A program made the position numbers and the translations under genes. Shown here in pieces: positions 46,013 to 57,925 of a stretch of 64,000 bases of DNA. Every line of letters starts with the position of its first letter. Position 1 is the stretch's first letter. The stretch covers positions 260,536,458 through 260,600,457 of the forward strand of contig NC_080540.1 of NCBI RefSeq assembly GCF_028640845.1, in the 5' to 3' direction. The notes below the pieces were generated by a model. That model saw only the letters and a list, made by a program, of their open reading frames with translations, ran no database searches and was not told the origin of the DNA. The stretch is from Ahaetulla prasina (Eukaryota > Chordata > Lepidosauria > Squamata > Colubridae).

Positions 46013-47574
46013 TATACATAAGCACATCTATAAATTGATAAAGATAATAAAGATTATTATATAGAAATTTTGAACTTGGTTCAATCATTGTATCTGATGT
46101 AAGGGTTTAAGAGCTCCTTTAATCACCACTTGTGTATTGTTCCCTAGAAGTTTGAAAGTTAAGGCTTTGGGTGTTTTATTGATTTCTAAAAATTCTTAAG
46201 AAGCCGTAGATCTTTTACCAGAATATTATTGTCTTCTTTTGCCCTTATGCCTAGAACTATACAACTTGGAACTTTTGGCAATCTTACTAGCTGGAACATC
46301 TAGATCAATCTCATCTCATGGAGAATTATCTTCTTGACTCAGAGCAATAATATAAAAAAAAGTGTAACATTCTTGGTGATATTATGGTTTCAAGTGAAAT
46401 TGACATGTAGCAGATATTTGAAGTTAATATTTATGATTTACTATATGAGGCAAACAATAAATCTGTTCCCAACTTATAAAAGGATTGTATCAGAGAGGAT
46501 ATAATAAATCCCAAATTATTTTGGTTTCTAGAAGTAGTTAAAAAATAGATTATGGAGATGTTACCCTATGGAATGGCTGTGTGAAACCCTGCTCCTTTTT
46601 TCCAACATGAAACCCTCATTATAGTCTTACCTAAGCAACCAAATATTATCTAACAATTTGACACAAATCTCAAAGAATGGGATCCTTGCATATAAATTAA
46701 TTGCCAAAATCTGTGTGAGATGGTTCTGTGGTTAAACTGATGGCCTTCCACTAATTAAGTAGGATTAATTCATTTTAGTGGTACTCATCTTGATTCTCTT
46801 TTTACTTTTGTAGAAAAATCCTCTTTGAATTTCCCCTTTTAATTAAAAAATAAAATGGTTAAGATTGTTTAACCACCGAGCCACCTGGATAACATTTTAT
46901 AGTTGCCAGAAGAACCAAACAACTCAGTATTTGTGTCTCTGATTTGCAAGCATCTCCCTTCTGTTATAGAAGACAATATTAAAATATCTGAGAGGGCTGT
47001 TAAAAACCCTCCATAAATTATAGTTGCCAGGTTTTAAAATTCTATTTTCAGAAATAGCAGATTAAACTCCATGAGAAACATAAATCAACATAAACATTAG
47101 AACAAGATGGATAAATCTATTATTTGCCTGATATAATAACTCATATTGATTTCTTGAAATTTGTGTTTGAGGGGGGGTAGAAGCCACCTCAACATTCTAA
47201 AAATTCTTCTTTCAGTTTTTATTTTACAAACTCTTCAATTATGCCCTCTCCCCTGATTTCCCTCTAAATATCATGAAATCCATGAACTTTTGTTTTCTTT
47301 ACCAGAAATATAAAAATCTGTCTTTTTTTGAAAATTTAGTAATTCAAATCTAGAGATCTGCTGGCCAGCAGTTGGTCAGTGTTTAGAGCTCTGATACACC
47401 TAATTGTCCATTGCAAAAGGAATTGGATTGCTATGAGCCATGCCCCAAACAGATAATCAACATTCTCTGAGTTAGTAGTACTTTTATGAGGCTCAATGGT
47501 GCACGCAGATTCTGAAGCAGCAAGAACGTTGCAATCATTGTCTCATATGCTGAATATGTTGTCTCTAGCACACA

Positions 47575-47596
47575 AACACACACACACACACACAAA
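47575..47596. repeat. (CA)n microsatellite
   Basis: About eleven CA units with one AACA interruption. Confidence 0.85.
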
Positions 47597-49071
47597 CCTT
47601 GAGGCAGCCTTGTTGTTTTGTGTGTCCAGGAAAATCATACTACAGGGTAATTAACAACAACATTATCTCTATTGCTCTATAGTGCAACTTTGTAAGATGG
47701 CCAACAAGATATACGGTATATATGTCTTAAAACTCAAAGGTTTCATATCTTGAGGGAGCCAGTATGGTCACATATGACCTTCTCTGACTTGACTTTGAGC
47801 AGCTTGTTAGGCTAACAGTAAAGCTGTGCTTGAGTGTGCTAAACCATCAGCTTGTCAGAGCCAGTAGCCTGACATACTTGCTTACATATTCAGAGCTGAA
47901 TTTGACCGGAATTTATGCACAAAATTCTGTTACTTTTTTGTTAATTACTTTGCTGCAGTTGGAATTATTTATAATCCCGGTAACGGTGTGAGAGCTATTC
48001 CCCATACTGTTCTAGGAAATATTAATAGTGGTAACCTTGACAATGCATGCATGAGACATTAAGGAAGGAGAAATGATAACTTACTCCTGGGAAAGAGAAA
48101 ATGTGAGAAAGAACTTAAACTGACCTCTCCTTGATTCTGTTTGGTATAAGAAGGGGCTAAGGGAAATTCTGGCAGGCTTTCAAGATTGTGTTTATTAAAC
48201 CCTGTAACAATAAAGTAGCATTCCACTAAAATTTGTGGCATCTGTTTGCTCACTCATCCTGCCTCCAAAGATTGAGAGGGCAGAGGAAAGAAAATTGAAA
48301 ATATTGGCAAAAATTAGTGTGAACATTTAATGAACACATATTTTTATCATATTATATATTTCTATGAAAAGTTGATAAAGGTACTTATGAATGCTGGCTA
48401 AGCTGATTAACGTTTCATTTCAGAAAAATTCAGTTCAAACTGAAGATTTGTCTTTTGGATTTTCTGCTGAATTAAATATTGCTTGACTAAATGGTTAAGT
48501 TAAGGTAGGCTTTAATTTGGAATGCGGGTAATTTTTTAGCTGTTACAACTGACTCCTCCATTCATTAATACTGTAGTACTGTAAGACCTTCAAAAGCTGA
48601 CAACTCTGGGTAGAATTCAGTCACCGTGTGACAGGACTGCATTGCTCTATTAACCTGCAAGTGACAAGCAATTGTTACTGTACAATAGCTACAACTTTGG
48701 AAACCTTTGTTATACTACCTCGACTTTGCAACTAAGAGATTTTTGTAAAACATTCTTTCATTATGCTATCATATAAAAATAATCCAGTAAATTGATATTG
48801 TTAACAAGTGATCAGATTTTTCTTCAAAATATCCACATAGTTATATCATGTTTTACTACCTTTATTGGTGACTCTATGTTTTTTTTTTGTCATAAGACAG
48901 ATTGCAACTAATATTTGGCCAGTTTTGGATATAATAGGTAACTTGTGCCTTATTCTACTAATGACAGTGTAAGGAAAGAGAGAGATTATTGTTGTTGTTT
49001 CTTTTTTCCCACCATACCTTTTTATATTATCTGGAATTCTTGGAAGTGTTTTCTTCACTCATTTTTTAAAG

Positions 49072-49202
49072 CAGGGGTCTCCAACTTTGGTCCCTTTAAG
49101 ACTTGTGGACTTCAGCTCCCAGAGTTCCTCAGCCAGAATCTCAGAGGGACTCTGAGAGTTGAAGTCCACAAGTCTTAAAGGGACCAAAGTTGGAGACCTC
49201 TG
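49072..49202. mobile_element. hAT-type MITE, near-perfect palindrome (131 bp)
   Basis: Two inverted arms of about 47 bp, starting CAGGGGTCTCCAACTTTGGT and ending ACCAAAGTTGGAGACCTCTG, differ at only a few positions. The element is flanked by perfect 8-bp TTTTAAAG (49064-49071 and 49203-49210). There is no coding capacity. A partial relative lies at about 56935-56999. Confidence 0.95.
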
Positions 49203-50282
49203 TTTTAAAGGATGTGACCCAGGAAGAGTATAGTGGTATGTTTAGATCCTGAGAGATATCCGTATCCTAAACTTCTGAATATTTCTACTTTGTTTGTTAA
49301 AACAGGGATTGTGGGAAAAAAGAAAGCCTCTGCATTCGGAGCCTGAATGAGGAAATTGATTTAAATGGAAAGCATTCAATTATTGAGTATTTTGTAACTT
49401 TATCCTGTCCCTTTTTAATAAAACTTGTTAAAGAAACTCTGGAAAAATCTTGCTATCTATGGAAGTAGGATGACTAAGAATTTGATAATGGATGAGTAGG
49501 TATTCTAGAAGTAAGCTGCTGGCTATCCAGAAAGCCTTAATGAGAAATATTTCAAGATGAGGAATTCCTGCTAAGAGAGACCCCCATGGGAGCTAGGAAT
49601 AATTTTTTTGGAAGGCACCATGCAAACCTGATTCAAAATGCTTTGAACTAAATTGTGTGAAGGAGGAGCCGAATCTAGAAAATAATGCAAAGCCAAGCCC
49701 TGGACAGGACAGAGAAATATACAGTGTGAAGAGACCAATACTGAGCATATAAATACAGGAAAGGATAGGCCAAGTTACATGCCCCCTAGAATCCCAGTAT
49801 CTCTATAAAACAAAGAAACAGAACTAGAAATCCTAACATTGAAAGATGAACATAATTTAGTAGACATTATTGAAAACTGTTGAGATAAAATCTCATGAAT
49901 AGAATGAAAAGACTGAAGAATATAACATTAAAAAAGGGTCTGGGACAGAATTAAAAAGGGGGAGAGATGAGGAAGAGAGGCAGTTTATGAGGACCCAATA
50001 GTGAATCTTAGAACGAACTGACATACCATCTTGTGGATCAGAATACTACAGAAAGAAATTGGAGCATAATTAAATATGAGGGCAACTAATTTCATCTGGT
50101 TTAGAAAAGTATTAGGTGGGATTCTTTAGACAGAAATCCTCAAAGGAACTTAGAAAGATCCTGAAAGTAAAATTACACAACATTCCAGTGAAATGAAAAT
50201 GGGGGCTGCTTAGGAAATTATAGTGAATACATAGGAAGTTTTTGACTGTGCTAGAAATGTATAAGCAGTGGAAAATAGGTAT

Positions 50283-50590
50283 ATCATTATAACTTTATTG
50301 TCATTGTACGTATATACACAGTATACCCATACAATGAAATTCACATAACACCCAAAGACCAGACCCAATACACATAACAATCCCCAAACACCCCCACCCA
50401 CCCACCACAAATTCCTCGCCCCTGAACCACTCAAACATCCAACAGACCAAATAATGCTTTCCAACAGCTCACTGATGGTGACCCTTTAGTTCATTGTTGA
50501 GTGTAATTATAGCTCTGGGATAAAAACTATTCAGAAAACGTGTGGTCCAAGGTTTAATTATTCTGTATCTTCTGCCAGAAGGCAACAGTC
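50283..50590 (-). mobile_element. LINE 3' region (- strand), CR1/L3-like
   Basis: AACTTTATTGTCATTGTACG and ATACAATGAAATTCACATAA, then GGGATAAAAACTATTCAGAA and TATCTTCTGCCAGAAGGCAA, a common reptile LINE 3' sequence on the reverse strand. The clade is from memory. Confidence 0.65.
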
Positions 50591-51124
50591 CAAAAATAAT
50601 AATAAAGAAAGTATACTAGCAAAGTGCCTAGCATTTGTAGAAAGCTGGAAAGATTAAAACACAAGAAGAACTTATGCAATGAAAGTATAAAGAAACAATA
50701 TAAGTAAAAGGAAGAAAAGGGAATGTTAGATCCATTATTAATAGAAGATAGAGAACAGTAAACTGGTCACAGGGAAATGGCAACAAGACATGATAGACTG
50801 TCATGTACTAAGATAGTCAATCAAAGTTGTTTCTGAAAACAGGACTGCTATAAAATAGACTGCATTGTAAAGTAGTAGACTCTTCTTCACCAGAATCAAT
50901 GCACTATTCTGGATGATTGGACTTGGTTTAGGTTATGTTCAAAGATATTTTAAAAAAAATCTTCCCACTATGCAGCTGCGGGCTATGCTGTCATCTAACA
51001 GTCATCCTTAAGGCATTCCCTTGTCTCCCAAGGTCTTTCCCACATACCATTAGGAATGGTATTGTTACAGCTGAAAGATTTAATTTCAGGGACTGTTCCC
51101 ATGGCCCCTATTTTATGAGAATAT

Positions 51125-51263
51125 TACCCTGTTTTCCCCAAAATAAGACATCCCCTGATAATAAGTCCAATTGGGCTTTTGAGCATATGGCAGTAAGGCC
51201 AAGCGCTTATTTCAGGGTTCAAAAAAATATATGACGGGGTCTTATTTTCGGGGAAACACAGTA
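51125..51263. mobile_element. TTTCCCC-ended MITE, copy 2
   Basis: About 139 bp. The ends CCCTGTTTTCCCCAAAATAAG and CTTATTTTCGGGGAAACACAG are bounded by TA on both sides. It shares its full interior order with the copy at 24992, differing by scattered substitutions. Confidence 0.88.
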
Positions 51264-51364
51264 TAGTGTTTGATAAAGAGCCAAAGTCTGAAAAAATAGG
51301 AGTGTATGTTTGCAGAGAAAAACTGTAGCATGAATTGTATTGTTCTTAAATTGCACAGGCATTT

Positions 51365-51391
51365 ATGTATGTATGTATGTATGTATGTATC
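51365..51391. repeat. (ATGT)n microsatellite
   Basis: Six to seven ATGT units followed by CCATCCATTTATG. Confidence 0.88.
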
Positions 51392-52035
51392 CATCCATTT
51401 ATGTGTTTAGTAAATTTTTATTCCACATTACACTCAAATGCTCAGATTATACACTGCATTCCCTTCCATTTTCCTACAACAACCATGTGAGATACGTGGG
51501 AGCGAAAGACAGTGAAATTATCCATTAAGGTGGTTGAGAATACACTTGAATCTGAGTCTTTTTGGCCCATACTACAAAATCGTACTCGATCTCACAATGA
51601 GGTCTTAATGAGGACTGATAGGTATCACACACTCGCTGGGATTGTGCAGAGTCTGAACTTTAAGCGCTGGAACAGCTTCCTTTACAGTTCATTCTCCTTA
51701 GATTAGTGGGGGTAATGGAATTCTTGTCCCTCTGCTTCATCTTGATCACATTTCTGCCTTGCCTTGTGACATCTGCTTACCACCTTATGTTTGCCTCCTG
51801 CAGTTCTTAATCGCCCATTTTGCCCTTTGAATCCAATTTACAAATCTCTATGTTTTGACTTGATAAATTAGATTAATGACCTTGCCTTGCGTGAATTTTT
51901 GAGATGGTTTCATTAATTAATGAAAGCCAGTGGACCAGGATATTAAAGAAGCCAACCACCTTTTGAGGATCTTTTAGCATATCTGAACTTAGCAATAGCT
52001 CTTTCTAATATTTTTATATGGCCTTCCTTTTGCTG

Positions 52036-52089
52036 TAATTATATAAAATGGAAGCATGATTGTAATTATGTAAAATGGAAGCATGATTG
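52036..52089. repeat. 27-bp tandem duplication
   Basis: Two adjacent 27-bp units (TAATTATATAAAATGGAAGC... and TAATTATGTAAAATGGAAGC...) with one difference. Confidence 0.9.
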
Positions 52090-52459
52090 TAGCTTTCTAC
52101 TTCCCTCCTTAGAATCAGGATGTTTAAATCATGGCAGATAATATGCAACTTTTAGAATGGCAGTCTGAGCTGGTGTTTGTGATTAGGGCTACCTGATCTG
52201 TGATATAAAAATTTGTATGACAAGTAGATTTTTATATAGCAAAGATACATGTGTGCTATTAACTCTTTGCTGCCACTTCATGGTTGTCCAAAATTTGGAA
52301 ATCTTACTTAGTTCAATCAGGTAAGTGTACTAACCATTCATATTTATGATGCAAAATGATGATCTCCCAAGAGAGATAGATGGTTCAAAAATGGGATAGA
52401 TAGATTTTTTTTGTGATAGGTAGACAGACAGTCTGTCTGACAGATATAAAGATAGTTTT

Positions 52460-52975
52460 CAATTCAATGGTGAAAAAAATAAGGTTCTACATTTAGGCAA
52501 GAAAAACCAAATGCATAGGTACAGTATAGGTGGTACCTCACTCAATAGTAGTAATTGTGAGAGGGATCTTGGAGTCCTAGTGGACAATCACTTAAATATG
52601 AGACAGCAGTGTGCTACAGCTGCCAAAAAAGCCAACACAGTTCTAGGCTGCATAAACAGAGGGATAGAATCAAGATCACATTAATACCACTTTATAATGC
52701 CTTGGTAAGGCCACACTTTGAATTCTGCATCCAGTTTTGGGCACCATGTTGTAAAAAAAGATGTTGAGACTCTAGAAAGAGTGCAGAGAAGAGCAACAAA
52801 GATGATTAGGGGACTGGAGGCTAAAACATATAAAGAATGGTTGCTGGAATTGGGTATGTCTAGTTTAATGAAAAGAAGGAGTAGGGGTGACATGATAGCA
52901 GTGTTCCAATTTTTCCAACATTGGAAGTTTTTAAGAAGAGATTGTTCAACCATTTGTCTGAAATGGTATATAGCC
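52460..52975 (+). mobile_element. CR1 LINE 3' portion (+ strand), decayed
   Basis: Frameshifted CR1 ORF2 end: YSIGGTTS-type sequence at 52520, GGATCTTGGAGTCCTAGTGG, then CACTTTGAATTCTGCATCCA and a short open stretch with LERVQRRATKMIRGLE, which is characteristic of CR1 (VQRRATK). It jumps by an internal deletion to GGAAGTTTTTAAGAAGAGAT and CATTTGTCTGAAATGGTATA, near the usual 3' end. Confidence 0.88.
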
Positions 52976-53672
52976 ACAAGCATAGTTTTATATGGTCAAG
53001 AGAAGAGAAATGGCCTTCATACCTCCATACCTAACGTAACTCCAAAGGTATTAAAATAGATGTTAAATAATGTTGGGGCCAAAATACAGCCCTGAGATTC
53101 ATTCATAGGAATAACATTTTTAAAATGCCTCTTTGCGACATCTTATTTGCAGTTGATTATTTTTGTACAAGCTTTTACAAGGAATATTTACTTGTTGGAT
53201 ACCATTGCATTGAGTTTTTGCCAGAATTTGGGTCTAGGCATCAAATTTGGCCTTAGATCCATAAATGCAGCAAACTGTTTCCCTCCTTGAGAGACTGGAA
53301 TGCTTTTCTGCAACATGAGAAAGGACCAAACAATAATCCAGAGTAACAATGATTCACAAAAGCAGTTTGGGCTTCTGCGGTTAAGAATCCTTTTGTAGAA
53401 ATGATGCCAATTTATTATTTAGAAATCTAGCATGCAGTTTCCATATATTGGATAAAAATCTTAAACATCTGTAGTTTGCAGGGTTTATTGGGGATCCTAT
53501 TTTGTAGATTGGGGCATTTATAACTCTGTTCCAATCCAAAGGAATTATCTTAAATTGGTAACAGCCATAAATAGTGCTACAACTAGAGGTACTTACCAAG
53601 TCAGATTTTGTCTATACTAAATCAAGGGAAACAAATTGTTGTACCAGGAAGTTTCCCTAATTTGAATTGTTG

Positions 53673-55496
53673 TTCAAAAAGTTTTTATTGGTCAAAAAAG
53701 GTTTATACAAATACATATCAGGTATGGTAAATTTTCATTTTTCTTATTCAAGATAAGAATTTTACTCAAATTTTTTAACACATACAACAGCCATATGGCA
53801 AGCAGGTGACACGAAGTAGATAAGTTTACAAATCTTACATACGCAATAAAGAAGGGTCAAGAATAAACAGAATATCGTACAAAAGAGAATAAGGAAAACC
53901 AACACAATACCAAATATCTTTATCACTTCCTAGTTTTGGATCTCAGAACTCTGGGTTCAGCCTGACCCAACTCCAGGGCCGCAACAGCGGCAGCCGCCTC
54001 CGCCCCATGGTCTATAACCTCCCCTTCTTCAATTCCTGGGTCATCTGATTCCAGGAGGGCTTTGTGTTCCTCCACGTAGGCCGTTGCCTCCATAATTGTA
54101 CTAATTTTTTCATAATGCCCTCCCGGAAAATCATCAATCCCTCTGGCATCAGCCATCTGAAGCCTACTCCCTTCTGGTACAATTTGCTTGACAAAAAGTA
54201 ATATTTCTTTCTCATTTCACGTACCTGTCTGGGAATCTGCCTCAGAATGGCTATCTCCCTGCCCCTGTAAGTCAGTGCCCCACTCCTATGTTTTCTAAGA
54301 ATTTCATCTCTCGTCTCTCTTCTCACAAATTTGACATGAACCTCTCTGGGAACTGCATGCGTGCGTGCATATTGTGAATTAACTCTATAAACTCGATCCA
54401 CATCCCAATTCATAAAATCAACACCTCTCCCAAGAAATTCTCCCAACAATTTAGTCACAACATCTCTCAAATCTTCTTGGTCCACTTCTTCCAAATTTTG
54501 AAACCTAAGGAAATAAGACATTTTATCCATCTGTAGTCCAAGCACAGCATTGCCTGTCGTCTCCTCTCTTTTCTGCACTGCCCGCATCTCACCCTCAGAC
54601 CTTCCACTTTCTGCTTGTTTTCTGCTGAGACTTGTTGAGTATCCTTTAAATCCTTTTGGATAGTCACAATTTCTGCTCTTATTTCCGTTTGGCCTCTTTG
54701 CAAATCATCCAGTTTCTTGTCCATATTGGATAACTTTTCCAGAATTCTCTCCATCTCTCCAGCAGTTGGTCTCTGACCTTTTGCCATTAAAAAAAAAATT
54801 CAAAATCCTCAGGCAAGCACAGTATCCTTGTAATTTCCTCCGGATCCACCAGGGGGCACTCACAGGAGCAACGAGTCCAGAGTACAGTTAGTCAACCAGG
54901 AAGCCGAAGGGAAGTGATGTCATCAAAATTCTCATAGTGAAGGCGGAAGCTGGACGCCACCACTGTTCCCCAGAGGAGGGGCCTCAACCCTCCCTCCTAA
55001 ATTTCTCCATCACCTCTTCTCTCCAGAGCTCCACAAAACCGGTAATCTTCTTATTTTAAGTTCTCCTCTCTCCAGAATGACTCGTGCTCCTTCCAGCCGC
55101 AGGGGAGAAAACCCCCCCCGCACTCCGGAGCACTCCACTCGCGTTTACCGATATCCCCTTCCCTTCTCCATTCCTCAATTCTTCTCCGTTCCCTGTTCAC
55201 CACCAGGCTGCTGCAGTTATAAATCCAAAGCCCGGTGTCACGGGCACAGCGGCCCAGGCGACGACCAAAGTAATGGCCGTGGCCCGTGGCCTCCAAACCC
55301 CGCCGAGCCTAGGACGCGCCAGCATCGGTCCCCCCAGTCCTGTATGTCGGCTGGGAGACCCCTGGCGAGCCGTCCGTGCGGCAGGTGTCCTTTTCGGAAC
55401 ACCTGGCCCCTGGGGGCCTCGGCGGCGGCCGGATTCGGGCGCTGGGGGCAGGAGAAGCCTCCAGACGACCGTTGCCTCTGGACACCGGAAGTCGTC
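53673..55496 (-). mobile_element. ORF1-only L1-like retrotransposon with 19-bp target duplication
   Basis: Bounded by identical 19-bp TCCCTAATTTGAATTGTTG (53654-53672 and 55497-55515). Read on the - strand it has a GC-rich, CpG-rich 5' leader (about 55496-54788, 700 bp), one ORF1 region (54787-53923), and about 250 bp of 3' UTR with AATAAA ending CCAATAAAAACTTTTTGAA. There is no trace of endonuclease or reverse transcriptase. The structure recalls mammalian HAL1 (half-L1). It has no long poly-A tail. This looks like a single retrotransposition event. Confidence 0.85.
53923..54787 (-). pseudogene. L1-type ORF1 protein, broken by two frameshifts
   Basis: Three overlapping frames in order. The first (from Met at 54787) is a coiled coil: MERILEKLSNMDKKLDDLQR, then TEIRAEIVTIQKDL. 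The second (to about 54130) is an L1-type RRM plus C-terminal domain: YFLRFQNLEEVDQEDLRDVV, DVDRVYRVNS, VPREVHVKFVRRETRDEIL and LRQIPRQVREMRKKYY. The third ends in an acidic tail and VLRSKTRK. L1 ORF1p is a trimeric RNA-binding chaperone that coats its own RNA. Frame changes occur near 54590 and 54130. Total coding span is about 288 codons, a little shorter than human L1 ORF1p (338). Confidence 0.88.
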
Positions 55497-56934
55497 TCCC
55501 TAATTTGAATTGTTGAACAAGGGAATAGATAGCAGTTCCAGTTATAGGATCCCAAAAGGAGAATTGATAGTATTAAAATTTACATTGTCTGTGTCAAAAG
55601 TCTGTTTAAAAAACAAGGTTTTTTTAAAAAAACTGGATAGGAACATTATAAACCAATGAGTTGGAAGTTCAGGAAGATTGTTTACATCATATGAAATATT
55701 GACTTCTCTTAATTTTCTCATAAGAAAGATACACTTTTAATTAAACCAATTATCTATATACTTCATTTTGCTATTGGATTATAAATTTTAGATCTCTCAA
55801 TCAATAAATCTTAATTAGAAATGACTATTTATTAGAACTATTTATAACATCTTGAGAATTCCTATCTCAATTATGATAGGTTTAACATTTAGTAGCTTAT
55901 AAAGATTTAAATGAGCCAGCATAAAGTCATTTAGATCTGGTGACCATTTCGATTTGACTACTTTGTGCCCATGAAACTATTGGGTAAAATCATTTAGTTA
56001 TTCTTAGGTCACATTTGAGAATTAAAAGATGTGTTCTTAGACTTAATTTTAAAAAAACCTGAACTAAACTGGTAGCATTTTGGAATGCAGGCAATAATCT
56101 ATCACACTTTAATCTTTTCAGTGTCAGAAACCGCCTTTCAGTTCAAGCACTCTGTCTTTCCACCTTCTCATTATGACATTTGATTTTGCTATTACCTAAT
56201 GACAGTTAATGTTGTTTAGTGACATATTGCTTTGGATGGCATTCTGTCTTCCATGAAATCATTCAACAATCTCAAGGAAAATGTTTGTGTAAAGTGGATA
56301 TTACAAGAGTTAGCACTGATTATATAAGTTTTCAGAAATATCCAATAATCTAGTGAAATATGGATTATTTTATATAACAGTAGATATGTAAAGTGATACT
56401 GTAGCGGGGTGAAATGCTCCCGGTTTGCACTGGCTCACCCGATTAGGTAGCGATGGCAGCTGCTGGTTCAGAGAACCGGTAGCAAAAATCCCTGCCCCTG
56501 CCCCCCCCCCACCCCGCCTCTGCTGAGCTGCACCATCAGCAGAGTTGGTTTTTTTTTACTTTTAAAAGTTTTTCTTAGCCGAAACATGCCTTTAAAAGTA
56601 AAAAAAAAAACCTCTGATGATCGTGGGGCTGGGCAGAGATCATCAAAACCCTTTAAAAGTTTTTTTAAAAAAATCCTCTTCAGCTGAAGGGAAAAAAGAA
56701 AAAGAAAAAAACCCGAAGTTTTAAAATCCTCCTCTGGCGATCCCAGAGGAGTTTCCTGATCCTCACAGGCTTTTAAACTCATTTTTTAACAGCCCCCACT
56801 TACAAGAGCTCCCACCCATGCCCAGCCAATTCCCCCTCCTCACTTACCTATAATTACTGCTCTTTCGGGCTGGCAATGCCATGTTTTTTTCAGCTATTGA
56901 AGAAAAAAAAAACTTGCTTTGACTTCCTGCTTTG

Positions 56935-56999
56935 CTGAATGAGGAACTCTGAAAGTTGTAGTCCACAAACTAAATTACTAAAGTTGGAGACCCCTGTTC
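56935..56999. mobile_element. Half of a hAT MITE (family of 49072), nested
   Basis: GGAACTCTGAAAGTTGTAGT, CCACAAACT, then TAAAGTTGGAGACCCCTG match the right arm of the 49072-49202 palindrome. Only one arm is present, inside the larger 56405-57457 element. Confidence 0.75.
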
Positions 57000-57122
57000 T
57001 AAAAAAATAAATAAAAATAATAAAATAAAATATTTGTGCAGCTTTCTGAGATTTGGTGTGTTTCTGTAGTGTTTCACTCTAACTACACAAACACACAAAA
57101 TCTCACAAAGCTGTATGTGGCA

Positions 57123-57148
57123 TTGTGTGTGTGTGTGTGTGTGTGTGA
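57123..57148. repeat. (GT)n microsatellite
   Basis: About thirteen GT units within the 1.05-kb hAT-type element. Confidence 0.9.
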
Positions 57149-57830
57149 GTGAGTTGTGTTGTGTATGCGTAAAGTGTGAAAGTGTGAAAGTGTGAGGTTC
57201 CTGCTTGTTGCAGGGGCCATTTTGGGTGAAGTGCAGCTGCTTTTACATTGTGTGTGAGTCAGTTGTGTTGTATTGTATGTGTGTAAAGTGTGAAAGTTGG
57301 TTTTTGGTACCTCTTACTGTTTTGTATACCTTATTTATTATTTTTATTATTTATTGTTATTGGCCACACCCATCCAGTCATCTGACCACCAAGCCACACT
57401 CACCAATTAAGCCTCGCCCACAGAACTGGTAGGGAAAATTTTTAGATTTCACCCCTGTATTGTAGTTACACTAAAGTCTTTCTGTTGGTATAATTTATGT
57501 CAGTAAAAAGTTAATTTGCTAAAATGCATACAAAATGTATAATCTTTCAAGGAGAATGGTTTAGTAAAATGCCATTAACAACTGGAGAATTCAAAAATTG
57601 ATTTATCTTTATATAAATAATGGCTACATCCCCAAATGGATTTATAAATTAATTGCTGACTTACTAGAATAAAACACTTCCTCTGTTGATAAGATTGATG
57701 TTATCTGTGTAAGTCCTTGCTCTAGCCCTCACTTCTCCTTATTTAGTTTATCACAGCTGGAGTTTTAATTTGCTGATCATATTAACTCTGATTAATAACT
57801 AAGCATACTTTCTTTTTTTTATATCAACAG

Positions 57831-57925
57831 TGTGCCATTAATGAGTGGAAGTGGGATTGGTCAGATCTGCTGCCAAGTTATTTGGGACAAAATAGAATCA
57901 CCTTTGGGACACTGCTAGCACACAG
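57831..57925 (+). CDS. KIAA0825: KIAA0825 orthologue, internal exon (window exon 14, last recognised)
   Basis: After TTTTTTTTATATCAACAG the exon reads CAINEWKWDWSDLLPSYLGQ and RITFGTLLAH plus two bases of Arg at CAG|GTATTG (outgoing phase 2). W-W-W--LLP-YLG is the conserved tryptophan-rich C-terminal motif of KIAA0825. In mammals a short charged tail (Trp-Glu-Met, then Lys/Glu-rich) follows. That terminal exon was not recognised downstream, so it is either diverged or outside the window. Confidence 0.92.

Larger units (their letters stand above)
56405..57457. mobile_element. hAT-type element, 1,053 bp, non-autonomous, composite
   Basis: Begins CGGGGTGAAATGCTCCCGGT and ends TTTTTAGATTTCACCCCTG. 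Flanks TACTGTAG (56397-56404) and TATTGTAG (57458-57465) match at 7 of 8 positions. The interior is mixed: a GC-rich section with CCGGTTTGC and AACCGGTAGC, A/T runs, a nested piece of the 49072 MITE family (about 56935-56999), a (GT)n-rich stretch, and CACACTCACCAATTAAGCCT near the right end. No transposase frame. Confidence 0.8.
44576..57830. other. KIAA0825 intron (13,255 bp, longest complete)
   Basis: Contains a purine-rich simple repeat (44985-45092), nested SINEs (45502-46012), a (CA)n tract (47575-47596), a hAT palindrome (49072-49202), a LINE 3' end on the - strand (50283-50590), a MITE (51125-51263), an (ATGT)n tract (51365-51391), a CR1 fragment (52460-52975), the ORF1-only L1-like insertion (53673-55496) and a 1.05-kb hAT-type element (56405-57457). 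A segment at about 47980-48290 with TATAAG and AATAAA may be an LTR, but I could not define ends. 46020-47570 is AT-rich with nothing recognised. Confidence 0.55.

Noticed and set aside
47980..48290. Possible + strand LTR (TATAAG at about 48146, AATAAA at about 48207)
   Set aside because: Promoter-like and poly-A-like words are present, but no termini or duplication were found in an AT-rich region.
55077..55555. Overlapping frames of 105-143 codons on both strands
   Set aside because: They lie in the GC-rich 5' leader of the L1-like insertion and are simultaneously open on opposite strands, with no family motif.
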